From contig JH154390.1 of assembly GCA_000226015.1 (NCBI GenBank), positions 326,837 through 390,836 on the forward strand: a stretch of 64,000 bases of DNA, written 5' to 3'. The notes beneath the pieces are model-generated. The model was not told the origin of the DNA, searched no databases, and saw nothing but the letters and a program-made list of their open reading frames with translations. Shown piece by piece: positions 63,208-64,000 of the stretch; position 1 is the stretch's first letter, and the number at the start of each line of letters is the position of its first letter. Both the position numbers and the translations under genes were made by a program. The stretch comes from Mnemiopsis leidyi (lineage: Eukaryota > Ctenophora > Tentaculata > Lobata > Bolinopsidae).

Positions 63208-63723
63208 ATTTCTAGCTGATATCGATTGCTGTATTATTAGAGAGGGTTTGATTTTTCATCTTTGCCAAGACTATAGTAAACTGCTCAGTAATAAGAGTTA
63301 GTGTTTTCAAGCATGATACAAGAATAATTATTGTAATCGGGAAAACGTTGAATATATCTCGGAGAGAAGAAATAAAAGTCAGGTTACTAACAGAATAGAA
63401 ATAATAAAACAAAACTATGTTATCTCATGAAATTCAAGAATGAATATCTGAACATATAGCTAAACATTAATTACTTTATTACAATATCGATAGATTTCTC
63501 TTCTTTTTAGTACAGTTGTTAACACATTTTTAAAACTAAATCGAAGTTTAATATTTGATTATTGGCTAGTAATTATTAACAACTTAACTTAACGACTTAC
63601 TTGGTTTTAAATTTGCCTGGGGAGTGGGGACATCAGTATTTGTTGCTTTGGAACTGAGGGGACTACAGAGATTGTTGTGTCATACCGACATAGTTGCACA
63701 ACCCCAAAATAGTTCAATGAAAC

Positions 63724-63978
63724 TCAACCAAAAAGAGCATTGCAATTATTCTCAGACGAGCTACTTTCTTCATCACCACCGAAGTCGAACGCAAAACCAG
63801 CCGAACTGTCCCCTCCAAAGCCAGAGTCGCTTCCAAAATCTGTAGAATCCTCAGTACTACCAAACATACCGAAGGCTGAGTTTGAAGCAGACTCAGATTC
63901 TACAAAACCGAAGTTAAACTGGTCGCCGGTCGAGTCACCACCGTCAAACATTGACTCACTGCCTTGAGGCGTAGCGAA
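63724..63978 (-). CDS. Last exon of a gene entering from the right edge
   Basis: A clear acceptor (ATTTCAG) at 63979 opens a phase-0 exon of 84 codons ending at TGA 63726-63724. The sequence is low in complexity: Ser, Asp, Glu, Gly and Phe, with repeated FG and FDFG/FNFG units (GDQFNFGFVESES, SAGFAFDFGGDEESSSS) and an end in CNALFG. It is probably a disordered acidic tail. The rest of the gene lies beyond the window, so no function can be assigned. Confidence 0.6.
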   Translation of the reverse strand, partial: FATPQGSESMFDGGDSTGDQFNFGFVESESASNSAFGMFGSTEDSTDFGSDSGFGGDSSAGFAFDFGGDEESSSSENNCNALFG

Positions 63979-64000
63979 CTGAAATGTCAAGCTGGCAATT

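Overview
The window is from an invertebrate animal: introns have GT..AG ends, the base composition is AT-rich, and the genes include a cytoplasmic actin, a Brachyury T-box gene, rhodopsin-class receptors and a probable sperm CatSper accessory subunit. Gene size, short 3'UTRs and divergent DRY-less receptors would fit a cnidarian or another early-branching or fast-evolving marine animal, but I cannot fix the phylum. All gene models were joined by hand from ORFs, splice sites and intron phase; nothing was checked against transcripts or databases.

Layout. 1-2489 (minus): start of a coiled-coil rod protein whose introns are all phase 0, running off the left edge. 3295-15662 (minus): a long gene with two tandem Ras-association-like domains and a 4 kb acidic last exon, with two alternative 5' ends. 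16977-19765 (plus): a complete six-exon actin with CArG and TATA boxes. 20286-31078 (minus, convergent with actin): a complete ten-exon Brachyury. 31.4-44.9 kb: gene-poor, holding a 39-bp satellite, a hAT-type MITE with perfect 8-bp target duplication, and a rearranged retroelement-like composite around an assembly gap. 44955-47322 (plus): a small basic five-exon gene of unknown function. 48037-63207 (minus): a 16-exon type I membrane protein, best guess a CatSper auxiliary subunit. Its 9 kb sixth intron holds two paralogous class A GPCR genes on the opposite strand, and its second intron holds a small single-TM ORF. 63724-63978 (minus): last exon of a gene entering from the right.

The most notable points are the receptor pair nested inside the CatSper-like gene, the paired alternative promoters of the Ras-association gene, and three independent one-base discrepancies (Brachyury exon 3, GPCR2 TM6-ECL3, CatSper-like exon 10/11). 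These discrepancies more likely reflect uncorrected sequencing indels than pseudogenes, because everything around them is intact. I saw no bacterial-type system, CRISPR array or rRNA.
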